Below, piece by piece: positions 57,164-64,000 of a DNA stretch of 64,000 bases; positions within the stretch are counted from its first letter, which is position 1, and each line of letters opens with the position of its first letter. The notes below the pieces were generated by a model. That model was not told the origin of the DNA, made no database searches, and saw only the letters and a list, made by a program, of their open reading frames with translations. Source of the stretch: CAZSSM01 sp964609385 (GTDB lineage: Bacteria; Planctomycetota; Planctomycetia; Isosphaerales; Isosphaeraceae); contig CAZSSM010000025.1 in assembly GCA_964609385.1 (NCBI GenBank), positions 1 through 64,000 of the forward strand, read 5' to 3'. Position numbers and translations under genes: made by a program.

Positions 57164-57445
57164 ATGGCCGAGATGACGATCCAACTCCGGACCGACCCGG
57201 AGACCGGCAAGAAGGACATCATCGTCGAGTTGCACAGCGACGACGACGCCCTGCCGCACGAGCACGAGCAACAACACCGTGCGCTGGTCCAGAAGCTCAT
57301 CGAAGGCGGGGTTGTCGACGCCGAAGAGGTCGGCAAGATCGTCGTCGATCGTGGTCAGAGCACCGCCCAGCCCGACCCGCAATCCGGCCAATCGACCCAG
57401 GACCAGCCCCAGGCCCAAGCTCAAGCTCAAGCCGAGGGGCATTGA
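57164..57445 (+). CDS. Small acidic protein of the FtsH-like island (DUF2997-like context)
   Basis: A 93-residue protein. The opening EMTIQLRTDPETGKKDIIVE is a beta-strand pair with a charged turn, LHSDDDALPHEHEQQHRALV is rich in Asp, Glu and His, and LIEGGVVDAEEVGKIVVDRG is a helix-strand end. The tail is Gln/Ala-rich. Similar short proteins with a TDPETGKK..I-like start occur beside AAA ATPase and DUF1257-type genes; from memory these are counted among small ternary-system or DUF2997-related proteins. A role as specificity tag or modifier substrate is speculative. ATG at 57164 is preceded by GAGGTTCGAGGA. It sits between the protease and the 1246-residue gene with gaps of 101 and 119 bases. 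Confidence 0.75.
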   Translation: MAEMTIQLRTDPETGKKDIIVELHSDDDALPHEHEQQHRALVQKLIEGGVVDAEEVGKIVVDRGQSTAQPDPQSGQSTQDQPQAQAQAQAEGH

Positions 57446-57564
57446 GCATTCTCCCAGAACGACTGTGACGGAGAGCGACCGAACGTCCCGCTCCCAGTCC
57501 GCCGCACGACCTCCGTCCCTCCCGAAGTCCTTCGACCCCGCGTTGAGACGAGGCGTTCCCGCCG

Positions 57565-60500
57565 ATGCTGCACTTCCCCGACCAGGAGACCCTGCACCTC
57601 GTGCTGGCCTCGGGGACGATCCCCGAGCGGATCGCCTCGACACCGGTGGAGGCGAGCTTCCCGCCCGGCGGCGCGATCCGGATCCGCCCCAGCAAGACGA
57701 TCAGCAAGTCGCTCCGCGAGAGCCTCGCCCCGTTCGGCGTCCGCTCGGTGCGCGGTTCGAACCGGTTCGAGGTCCAGGCCCGATGTTGGGCCGAACTGCT
57801 CTCACTGAGCCGGACTGTTGAGGCCGAGCAAGTCGAGCGGTCCACGCCGGTCGTCTTCGATTTGCCCACAGCGCGGATGCCCGAGATGGTTGGCGAGATC
57901 CTCCGATTGGGTAACGATCGACAGGCTCTCCGCTGGTATCAACCTCCGCCTTTGGAAGCCGAATCGGGATCCATCGACATCGTTGAGGGTCACGAGGACG
58001 GCGACGAGATCCCTCACGATTCGACCGCAAACGGCCCGGCCGACGCCACAACAACGGCCCGCGCCTCGCGAGTTCTGCTCCGCGTGATCGGGCCGCCGTA
58101 TTACGCCTTGCTCCGCGCGCTGGACCCCGAACTCGACCCGGCCGATGGGCCCATCCGCGCTTACGTCGAGCGCGCCCCGCGTCTCCTGGTCCAACTGGGC
58201 TATCAGCACCCCTTGACCTCGATGCTCCACGTGCCGGAGGGCCAGGTCGCCTTGCTGTCGGCCCCTCGGCAGTGGACCTTGATCCAGGAAGACCGGTTCC
58301 GCGATGTCTACAGCGTGCTCGATCTGAGCGTGCCCGGCGACGCGTCGACGACCTGGCGCGCCACCGAACCGGACCAACGGCTCCAGGTCCCGCTCGGCCT
58401 GGCCCGCTCCAGCAGCAACGAGCCGGCCGAACTTTGGGTCCTCCGAGGACCCCGCGCCATCGAGCAGCTTGACGCGTTGGTCCGCGACGGCGACGACCAG
58501 CTCATCAACCGGTTCGCCTTCGCCGTCGCCTCCGAGGGTCAGAGCCACAGTTCGATCGGAGACCTCGAGGCCAAAGCGACTGGGGTTAACGGGTCGGCCT
58601 CGACCGACACCAGCACCGACGACGCGACGCGGATCATCCTGCGAGTCCGCCCCTCCAAACAGGCCCCGCCGGCCTTGGTCCTCGATGGCTTGGCCTGTCG
58701 GCCTTATCTACGCTTGCCCAACCTGTTCCTACCCATCGGCACCCGAATCCATCCGCCACTGCGCCGCGATGCCGTAGCCAAGCTGTTGGCCGCCGAGCCA
58801 GACCTGATCACCTGGCTGGTGCCCGAGGACGAGGGTGACGACCCGAGGCGTGGCCCGACCCAGAACGGTCGGACCGCCGTGACCCGACTGAGCCGACCGT
58901 TCCGTCCCGAACGTTTGGCCGACTCGGCCTTCCAACCCTTGGAGCGCTGGGTCGACTACATCATCGAGCGCGATGCGGCCCCATTGACAGCCTGGTTGGG
59001 CGCCTCGTCGTTCGCCTTCGACGCGTACATTTGCCCGGACGACCAGGACTCCGATGGCCCCGCGCCCCGCGAGCCGGTCCGACCTCGACGGACCAAGGGC
59101 CAGGAGACGCGTGATGCCTCGGCGACGACCGATCAGGCCGAACCTCCCAGCGGCCCGGCCGAGGTAGAAAAGACCAACGCCGACGACGGGAACACCCCCA
59201 CACCATTCGACGCGACGCCCCAAGATCGTCGGGACGAGCAGCGTCAGTTGGACCAGCTCGAGGCCGAATTCCTGGCCTCGGACACGCCGGCCGACGATCC
59301 GAGCCGCCAGACGCTCTGGTCACGGATGGCCTGGCTCAACGCACGGCTGGGCCGATCCGGAGACGCCAGCATCTGCTACGCCCATAGTCTTTGGGAGGAG
59401 GGCGGGCCGGCCGACCCGGGTTCCGATCCGGTCCATTCGTCGGAATCACGAGGCCGGTTGGGCGCCTGGCGCGACTTCGAAGCACACACCGCCACGTTCA
59501 CCCTCGACGAATCGGGCCTGGACGAACTGCTGCCGATGATCGATCCGGGCTCCAACACGCTCCGTGCTTTGGCCGCCGAGTTGGCCTGTGCCGCCGCCTC
59601 GACCAAGCCTCCGGCCTGGCTGATCGCGCGTCGAGGTCGAATCCAGGAGTTCCTGAGCCGGCACGAGGCGCGCTTGCCGACCCGCGCCGGCTGGTTCGCC
59701 TGGTTGGGCCTGTCAAGGCTGGCCGACGACGCCTTGATGCTGGCCCAGGCCCGCGATCGGTTCCTGGAACGGTTGCACGGCGAGGGGCTCAGCTCCGAGC
59801 GCGACCTGCCCGGCTTCCTTCGCTTCGGCGCCGAGGCCTCCGGCGAACGGCTCCGGACGGTCCGCGACCAGATGATGACGCTCCGCGACCGGGCCCGAAC
59901 TTGGGTCCGCTCCAGCCTGGAGTCGATGCGGACCAACCGAAGCACCGGGACCTCGTCGTCCAAGGCCGCGCCGATCGGCCCCTACACGCTCGACCTGGCC
60001 GAACTCAGCTTCGCTTACGGCCTGACCCGCCTGGGCGATCACGACCACGCCCAGGCGATGGCCCAAGAGGCCCTGACCGGACTCCGCAAGAAGCGCGGAT
60101 CGACCAACACCGAGATCTCGATCTGGCTCGGCGAAGCCTACCTCTACCGGATCGAGCAGGCACGCACCGGACATCCGCTCGACGGCCCGCTGCCCGACGA
60201 GCTGATGAACCGCCACAAGAAGCTGGACAAGGACAAGATCAGCATTTACAAGCTCGATAAGCTCCGCAACGCCTCGCAGATCCTCGAGCCGCACGAACGG
60301 ATCGAGCCCTATCGCTTTTACCAGGGCGGTCCCCGCGACGACATCAGTCGCGAGCTTGTCCAGTTGGAAGACCTGCGCGACGCCGATGAGGTCCGGTCGC
60401 GGATCACCAAGCTGCTCCAAACGACCACCACCGGTCCTCGAGGGGTCCAACAGCGTGCCCAAGTCCTCAAAACCGCGCTGAATCTAGCCTTCCGGATGGG

Positions 60501-61305
60501 CGAGCGGTTCCTCGACCAATTCCAACTGCTCGATGAGGTCGAGGCCACCGTCGGCCAGCTCCGGAACGATGTGGTGGGCCAGTCGGCCCTGCTCGAACGG
60601 GCCCTGCATGTGGCCGCGCACTACGACCGTCGCGAGGTGGTCCGGGTCCTGACGGCCCGGTTCGAGGCCCTCTTGGCCGACCAGCCGAACCTTGCCCTGC
60701 TCGGCCAGCTCGAACCGGTGCTCAGTCACTGCCTCCGCGCCCTGCGCAAACTGGGTATGCACGACGATGTGGCGCGGCTCCTGGAACAGGTCACGACGCT
60801 GGTCAAGCACCTCGACGAGCAGGACGAGACCTCTTCCCCGACGTCGCGGTTGCCTCTGTCAAGGACCCAGTACTCGCCGCGGACCCAACGCTTCAAGCTG
60901 ATGCTCCACTTGGCAGCGGTCTGGTTCGATTTCGGTCAGGAATCGCGCGGCCAGGAGATCCTGGAAGCGACCTGGAACGAGCTGCTGCACGGCAAGCTGA
61001 AGCCGCTGGAGCTGATCTCCCTGACCTGCGACTATCTGGGCTGTCTGCGTCACGCCTCCGTCGAGGAGGCCTTGCGCCGGATCGGCCAGATCTTCGAGCA
61101 ATTGCCCCAGATCAACGACACCCGGACCTCCATCGACTACTATGTGGTGGCCTACTTGGAAATCCTGGAGTCGATCGTGCTGACCTTGGTCAGCGACGAG
61201 TTCACGCTCGACAAGGCTGGCCGGCGCTGGCTGGACGACGACGAGTATCTGGTCCGTCGCCGGATCCACCACGACGTTCGTGCCGCCCTGGCCGCGTCCG
61301 ACTGA
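57565..61305 (+). CDS. Giant multi-domain protein of the FtsH-like island, probable X-domain core
   Basis: A 1246-residue soluble protein without signal, membrane helix or recognised catalytic motif. N-terminal part: LASGTIPERIASTPVEASF and WAELLSLSRTVEAEQVERS (1-100), LLRVIGPPYYALLRALDPEL, and RAPRLLVQLGYQHPL; similar blocks recur around 340-480 (ILRVRPSKQAPPALVLDG, ACRPYLRLPNLFLPIGTRI, RPERLADSAFQPLERWV). An acidic Pro/Thr-rich linker (about 500-555) leads to a long helical region (about 565-1246) with TPR-like helices (LAELSFAYGLTRLGDHDHAQ, AMAQEAL). The architecture (beta-rich target-binding front, helical scaffold rear) fits the X-domain-bearing partner of FtsH ternary systems, but that is inference. 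ATG at 57565 is short of a strong purine box. Confidence 0.8.
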   Translation: MLHFPDQETLHLVLASGTIPERIASTPVEASFPPGGAIRIRPSKTISKSLRESLAPFGVRSVRGSNRFEVQARCWAELLSLSRTVEAEQVERSTPVVFDLPTARMPEMVGEILRLGNDRQALRWYQPPPLEAESGSIDIVEGHEDGDEIPHDSTANGPADATTTARASRVLLRVIGPPYYALLRALDPELDPADGPIRAYVERAPRLLVQLGYQHPLTSMLHVPEGQVALLSAPRQWTLIQEDRFRDVYSVLDLSVPGDASTTWRATEPDQRLQVPLGLARSSSNEPAELWVLRGPRAIEQLDALVRDGDDQLINRFAFAVASEGQSHSSIGDLEAKATGVNGSASTDTSTDDATRIILRVRPSKQAPPALVLDGLACRPYLRLPNLFLPIGTRIHPPLRRDAVAKLLAAEPDLITWLVPEDEGDDPRRGPTQNGRTAVTRLSRPFRPERLADSAFQPLERWVDYIIERDAAPLTAWLGASSFAFDAYICPDDQDSDGPAPREPVRPRRTKGQETRDASATTDQAEPPSGPAEVEKTNADDGNTPTPFDATPQDRRDEQRQLDQLEAEFLASDTPADDPSRQTLWSRMAWLNARLGRSGDASICYAHSLWEEGGPADPGSDPVHSSESRGRLGAWRDFEAHTATFTLDESGLDELLPMIDPGSNTLRALAAELACAAASTKPPAWLIARRGRIQEFLSRHEARLPTRAGWFAWLGLSRLADDALMLAQARDRFLERLHGEGLSSERDLPGFLRFGAEASGERLRTVRDQMMTLRDRARTWVRSSLESMRTNRSTGTSSSKAAPIGPYTLDLAELSFAYGLTRLGDHDHAQAMAQEALTGLRKKRGSTNTEISIWLGEAYLYRIEQARTGHPLDGPLPDELMNRHKKLDKDKISIYKLDKLRNASQILEPHERIEPYRFYQGGPRDDISRELVQLEDLRDADEVRSRITKLLQTTTTGPRGVQQRAQVLKTALNLAFRMGERFLDQFQLLDEVEATVGQLRNDVVGQSALLERALHVAAHYDRREVVRVLTARFEALLADQPNLALLGQLEPVLSHCLRALRKLGMHDDVARLLEQVTTLVKHLDEQDETSSPTSRLPLSRTQYSPRTQRFKLMLHLAAVWFDFGQESRGQEILEATWNELLHGKLKPLELISLTCDYLGCLRHASVEEALRRIGQIFEQLPQINDTRTSIDYYVVAYLEILESIVLTLVSDEFTLDKAGRRWLDDDEYLVRRRIHHDVRAALAASD

Positions 61306-61477
61306 GCGGAGCGTCGACGATCCGCTCAGGAACACCGGATCGGGTCAGGCCGAGCCCGGCGGCGGATCCCCAAGTCGTGGCTCTCTTGAGGCCGGAGGCC
61401 TCCGTCCGGGTCTTCAATGGTCCGGCCCATGTCGGCGGAGCGTTTGGGATCCGCCGCATTCCTTGGCATGCCCTCCG

Positions 61478-61519
61478 ATGCGCGAACTGACATGCGCGAA
61501 CTGACATGCGCGAACTGAG
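61478..61519 (+). repeat. Three tandem copies of a 14-bp unit carrying the start codon
   Basis: ATGCGCGAACTGAC occurs at 61478 and 61492 and, with a final G, at 61506. Because 14 is not a multiple of three, each ATG opens a different frame. The first and second ATGs give eight-codon peptides ending in TGA (61502-61504 and 61516-61518); the third starts the beta-propeller gene. The first mini-frame stops one base before the true ATG (TGACATG). Confidence 0.9.
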
Positions 61520-62528
61520 CGGACATCACGGCGCGGTCCTCGGCCTCACCTTCCTCTGTCGGGGCCATGCCCTGGCCTCGCACGGGTCCGACGGCACGAT
61601 CCGCCTCTGGGACACCCTGAGCGGCGAGACGCTGGCCGTGCTGCACCAGATCACCGCGCCGGGCCGAACCCAAGACCCGACAGCCAAGGTTCGCGCCCTG
61701 ATCGGAGCGCCCGACGGCTCCAGCCTGGCCGCCCTCATTCACGACCGCCGCGTCGAACTGCGTGTTTGGACCGATCTGGACCGCGACCCGATCCACACGC
61801 TCGAACCGCGCATCTTTCAAACGTCCGCTCACGGCCTGGACCTCTGCCTCGATGCGCGCACGGCAATCACCTTTCAGGACCAGAACCCACCCCAACTAGT
61901 CTGGTTCGACGCGTTGGACGAGGACGCCGCGGCCCGCCGAGACCTCCAAGGCGCCTGCCTGCTGCCGACGGCCAAGCCGGAGCGGTTGATCGTCGGACCC
62001 GACGGTCGTCGGCTGGCCGTCCGGATCCGGGGCACGACCCAGCCCGGCGCCGTTCACCTGCTCGAATTGACCTGGGACGACGGTCGGCTCCGGGCGATCG
62101 AACCGCTCGGTCAGGTCAAGCTGCCCACCGAGGAGGGCCGACGTGCCGTTCGCCAGTCCGAACGATTCCTCGGACCCGAGACCTTGTTGTTCCTGGACGA
62201 CGGCTGGGCCAAACACTGGATCCTCGATGCGCAGCTCTGGCGGCTCGACCTGGGTGCGGTCGAGCCGGTCTGGCACCAGCAGGCCCGGTTGGACGGCCTG
62301 ACCGGGCGGATCACCGCCGTCGACCTCGCGCCCGACGGATCGCTGCTGGCCCTGGGTACGCACGACGGCACGTTGCGGATGGCTCGGCTCCGGTCCGGGC
62401 CGCTCGATCCAGGGTATGATGTCGGGGTCGGCACCATCCACGCGATCCGGTTCGCCCCCGACGGCCTGACCCTGGCCGTCGCCGGCGAGGGCGGCTTGAT
62501 CCTCCTCGACGTCGATCCCTTCTGCTGA
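61506..62528 (+). CDS. Beta-propeller (WD40-like) protein 1 of the FtsH-like island
   Basis: A 340-residue protein of WD40-like repeats. The first repeat is clear (LSGHHGAVLGLTFLCRGHAL, then GSDGTIRLWDTLSGE); later blades are divergent (RVELRVWTDLD, GRITAVDLAPDGSLLALGTH, IHAIRFAPDGLTLAVAGEGG). It has no signal peptide and is expected to be a cytosolic protein-binding platform. ATG at 61506 is the third of three repeated starts; the preceding two lead to short peptides that stop. It shares its last blade pattern (FAPDGLTLA) with the downstream gene, indicating tandem duplication. In predicted MoxR-vWA ternary systems such a propeller is the target-recognition or scaffold component. Confidence 0.85.
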   Translation: MRELSGHHGAVLGLTFLCRGHALASHGSDGTIRLWDTLSGETLAVLHQITAPGRTQDPTAKVRALIGAPDGSSLAALIHDRRVELRVWTDLDRDPIHTLEPRIFQTSAHGLDLCLDARTAITFQDQNPPQLVWFDALDEDAAARRDLQGACLLPTAKPERLIVGPDGRRLAVRIRGTTQPGAVHLLELTWDDGRLRAIEPLGQVKLPTEEGRRAVRQSERFLGPETLLFLDDGWAKHWILDAQLWRLDLGAVEPVWHQQARLDGLTGRITAVDLAPDGSLLALGTHDGTLRMARLRSGPLDPGYDVGVGTIHAIRFAPDGLTLAVAGEGGLILLDVDPFC

Positions 62529-62606
62529 GCGCTCCGATTCGCTGAGCGGCTCGGCGGATCCGAACATCGGCACCCCCCATGCGACGATCAAGCGGGGCCC
62601 TCAATC

Positions 62607-63578
62607 ATGCGGATTCTCCAGGGTCACGGGGCCGAGATCACGGCCCTGAGCTATATGCCTGACGCATTGGGCCTGGCTACGGCCAGCCGCGACCAGTCGG
62701 CCGCGATCTGGGACCTGGCCAGTGGCCGACTGGCTCGGACCTTCTGGTCCTGGGGCCAGGACAACGTTCCGGTGGCCCTGGCCCTCAGCCCTGAAGGCGA
62801 TCGGTTGATCATCGGTGACTCTCAAGGCCAACTGATCGTTTACGAACTTCGTGACGGTCGGACCGCCTGGCAAGCCGACCTCAAACCGTCACGGATCCTC
62901 GACCTGACCTATCTCGGCGACGGCCGGTTGATCGTCGCGCTGGATGTGCACCCCGAACGCTCGGCCAATGTGATCCAGCTCTGGGAACCTCTGTCCGAAG
63001 GCGCTCCGCATGAGATCGCCCGACAGCTCGTGCTTGACTCGGATCTGGCCGGGATCTGCCGACTGGGCCCCTCGAGGCTGGCCATCCGCTTCGAGGGACA
63101 GGAGACGGTCCTGATCTGGGACCCGAGCGTCCCGACACGCGCGGGGGTCCGGCTCGGCGAGTGGGACAACGGCTGCGTCCCCCTCCAGGCGACCGGTCCG
63201 GTCCGACGTCTGGCCGGATCGGCCGACGGTCGGACCTTAGCGGCGGTGGCCGAGGGGGTCACGCAGATCTGGGACGCCCATTCGTTCGACAAACTCGCCC
63301 ACATCGGCGCCGGCCGGGTCACAACGCTCGCCTTGAGCCCCGATGGCTCGCGGCTCGCCCTCGGCGGACGGATCGGCCCGATCCAGATCCTCCGTCTCCA
63401 ACCGGTCGCGCAGCAGACCCTTTTCGGGACGCGGATCACCGGGCTCCTCCACACCACCGAGGCCCGCCTCGAATCCGAGCTCGGGCCGGTCCACCACCTG
63501 GCCTTCGCCCCCGACGGCCTGACCCTGGCCGCCGCCCACCGCGATCGGATCGTCCTCTGGGACGTCGACCTCGATTAA
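62607..63578 (+). CDS. Beta-propeller (WD40-like) protein 2 of the FtsH-like island
   Basis: A 323-residue soluble WD40-like protein, paralogous to the gene just upstream. Repeats include LQGHGAEITALSYMPDALGL, SRDQSAAIWDLASGRLA, ALALSPEGDRLIIGDS, VIQLWEPLSEGAP, VTTLALSPDGSRLALGGRIG and the last blade HHLAFAPDGLTLAAAHRDR, then IVLWDVDLD. It probably forms a seven-bladed propeller. ATG at 62607 lies 78 bases after the first propeller gene. The stop (TAA 63576-63578) overlaps the stop of the convergent gene, so this is the last rightward gene of the island inside the window. Confidence 0.88.
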   Translation: MRILQGHGAEITALSYMPDALGLATASRDQSAAIWDLASGRLARTFWSWGQDNVPVALALSPEGDRLIIGDSQGQLIVYELRDGRTAWQADLKPSRILDLTYLGDGRLIVALDVHPERSANVIQLWEPLSEGAPHEIARQLVLDSDLAGICRLGPSRLAIRFEGQETVLIWDPSVPTRAGVRLGEWDNGCVPLQATGPVRRLAGSADGRTLAAVAEGVTQIWDAHSFDKLAHIGAGRVTTLALSPDGSRLALGGRIGPIQILRLQPVAQQTLFGTRITGLLHTTEARLESELGPVHHLAFAPDGLTLAAAHRDRIVLWDVDLD

Positions 63579-64000
63579 CCCTCCGCGTTGGACTCGGGCG
63601 TCCCGGGCTCGTCTTCAGGTTCGCCGAGGGCGCGACGAACCAGGTGGTAGGGGGCCAATCGCCGGATCATGTAAGCTTCGGCGGCCTCGTGATAGGCGTC
63701 CCGGCGCTCGGGAAAACGCTCGGCCAAGATGGCCAGGACCAAGGCGCGTTGCGTCGCGTTGGCGAATTGCCTGGTGGTCCACTGGACGTGTTCAACAGTT
63801 GGCGGCTCCTCTTGGCCGAGCAGTTCGGCGAGTTCGACCCCAAACACCCCGTACCTCGGGAGCATCGCGAGAGTCAGGTCGAGATCTTCTTGAGCGCGTT
63901 CCAGCTCGCCGGCCAGGCTCCAGGCCAGGCTCGCGGCGAGGACCTGGAGCGGGTCGTCCCAAGCAGCGCTCATCGCGTCGTTCTGCCGCGCCTCGGCCAC
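63575..64000 (-). CDS. Helical protein of unknown function, probably cut by the window edge
   Basis: A leftward frame of up to 141 residues that reaches the right edge; a GTG occupies 64000-63998 and an in-frame ATG at 63973 (before SAAWDDP) is another possible start, so the gene may be complete or may continue outside. The sequence is all-alpha, TPR-like in feel (LQVLAASLAWSLAGELERAQ; RALVLAILAERFPERRDAYH), with an acidic C-terminus. No family recognised. Its stop codon overlaps that of the second propeller gene, so it is convergent with the island and may belong to the next operon. Confidence 0.7.
   Translation of the reverse strand: MAEARQNDAMSAAWDDPLQVLAASLAWSLAGELERAQEDLDLTLAMLPRYGVFGVELAELLGQEEPPTVEHVQWTTRQFANATQRALVLAILAERFPERRDAYHEAAEAYMIRRLAPYHLVRRALGEPEDEPGTPESNAEG

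Overview
The window looks like chromosomal DNA of a planctomycete, most like the Isosphaeraceae/Gemmata side of the phylum. The evidence is high-GC coding sequence (GC visibly well above 60%), several PVC-type cytochrome/dehydrogenase giants (beta-propeller plus HEAT plus CxxCH), DUF1501 and DUF1549/DUF1553 proteins, a PEP-CTERM protein, a LEPR-xLL-like N-terminus, a receptor-type Ser/Thr kinase coupled to an ECF sigma factor, and a Gemmata-type hypothetical protein. Almost all long overlapping open frames are shadows of these GC-rich genes.

Layout. 1-6 kb: 5' part of an HtrA-type protease (minus strand), diverging from a 1228-residue secreted PVC dehydrogenase/cytochrome, then a GT2 glycosyltransferase. 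6.05-6.8 kb: a small IS1595-like element with 23-bp terminal inverted repeats; its transposase carries one in-frame amber codon. 7-9.7 kb: a DUF1501 protein and an odd HTH-plus-membrane protein. 9.7-10.6 kb: a non-coding stretch with two diverged 141-bp repeats in inverted orientation. 10.6-30.4 kb: a catabolic/secretory block with a fused SGNH-dehydrogenase-cytochrome gene, a Gemmata-type hypothetical, a porin O/P, a kinase N-terminal remnant, a second SGNH-dehydrogenase split from its cytochrome partner, a polysaccharide deacetylase, a Gfo/Idh/MocA oxidoreductase, and a DUF1549/DUF1553 cytochrome (broken by a C-rich insertion) followed by its DUF1501 partner. 30.7-46 kb: mixed single genes (PEP-CTERM CHRD protein, penicillin acylase, beta-helix protein, small charged secreted protein, NrdG-like radical SAM protein with an unknown partner, bacterial eRF1-like protein, pyridoxamine-phosphate-oxidase-fold protein, heparinase II/III, PPC-repeat protein). 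46.5-53.8 kb: ECF sigma factor translationally coupled to a 1740-residue kinase-WD40-TPR protein, then a sulfatase.

54.1-64 kb is the most unusual part. It is a co-directional set made of a 195-residue coiled-coil protein, a soluble FtsH-like AAA+ zinc protease with a degenerate N-terminal ATPase-like domain, a 93-residue protein, a 1246-residue protein without recognisable enzymatic motifs, two tandem beta-propeller proteins (the first behind a triplicated 14-bp start-codon repeat), and a convergent helical protein cut by the window edge. The composition resembles the computationally predicted FtsH / MoxR-vWA-beta-propeller ternary systems proposed as NTP-dependent conflict or quality-control machines. 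That assignment is from memory of family descriptions and is untested here; no vWA or MoxR gene is visible in the window, and the system may continue beyond position 64000.

Functionally, the porin, sulfatase, heparinase, deacetylase, acylase, oxidoreductase and PVC dehydrogenases suggest a heterotroph living on complex, probably sulfated, polysaccharides, with electron transfer from periplasmic sugar oxidation to c-type cytochromes. No tRNA, rRNA, CRISPR array or replication origin was recognised.
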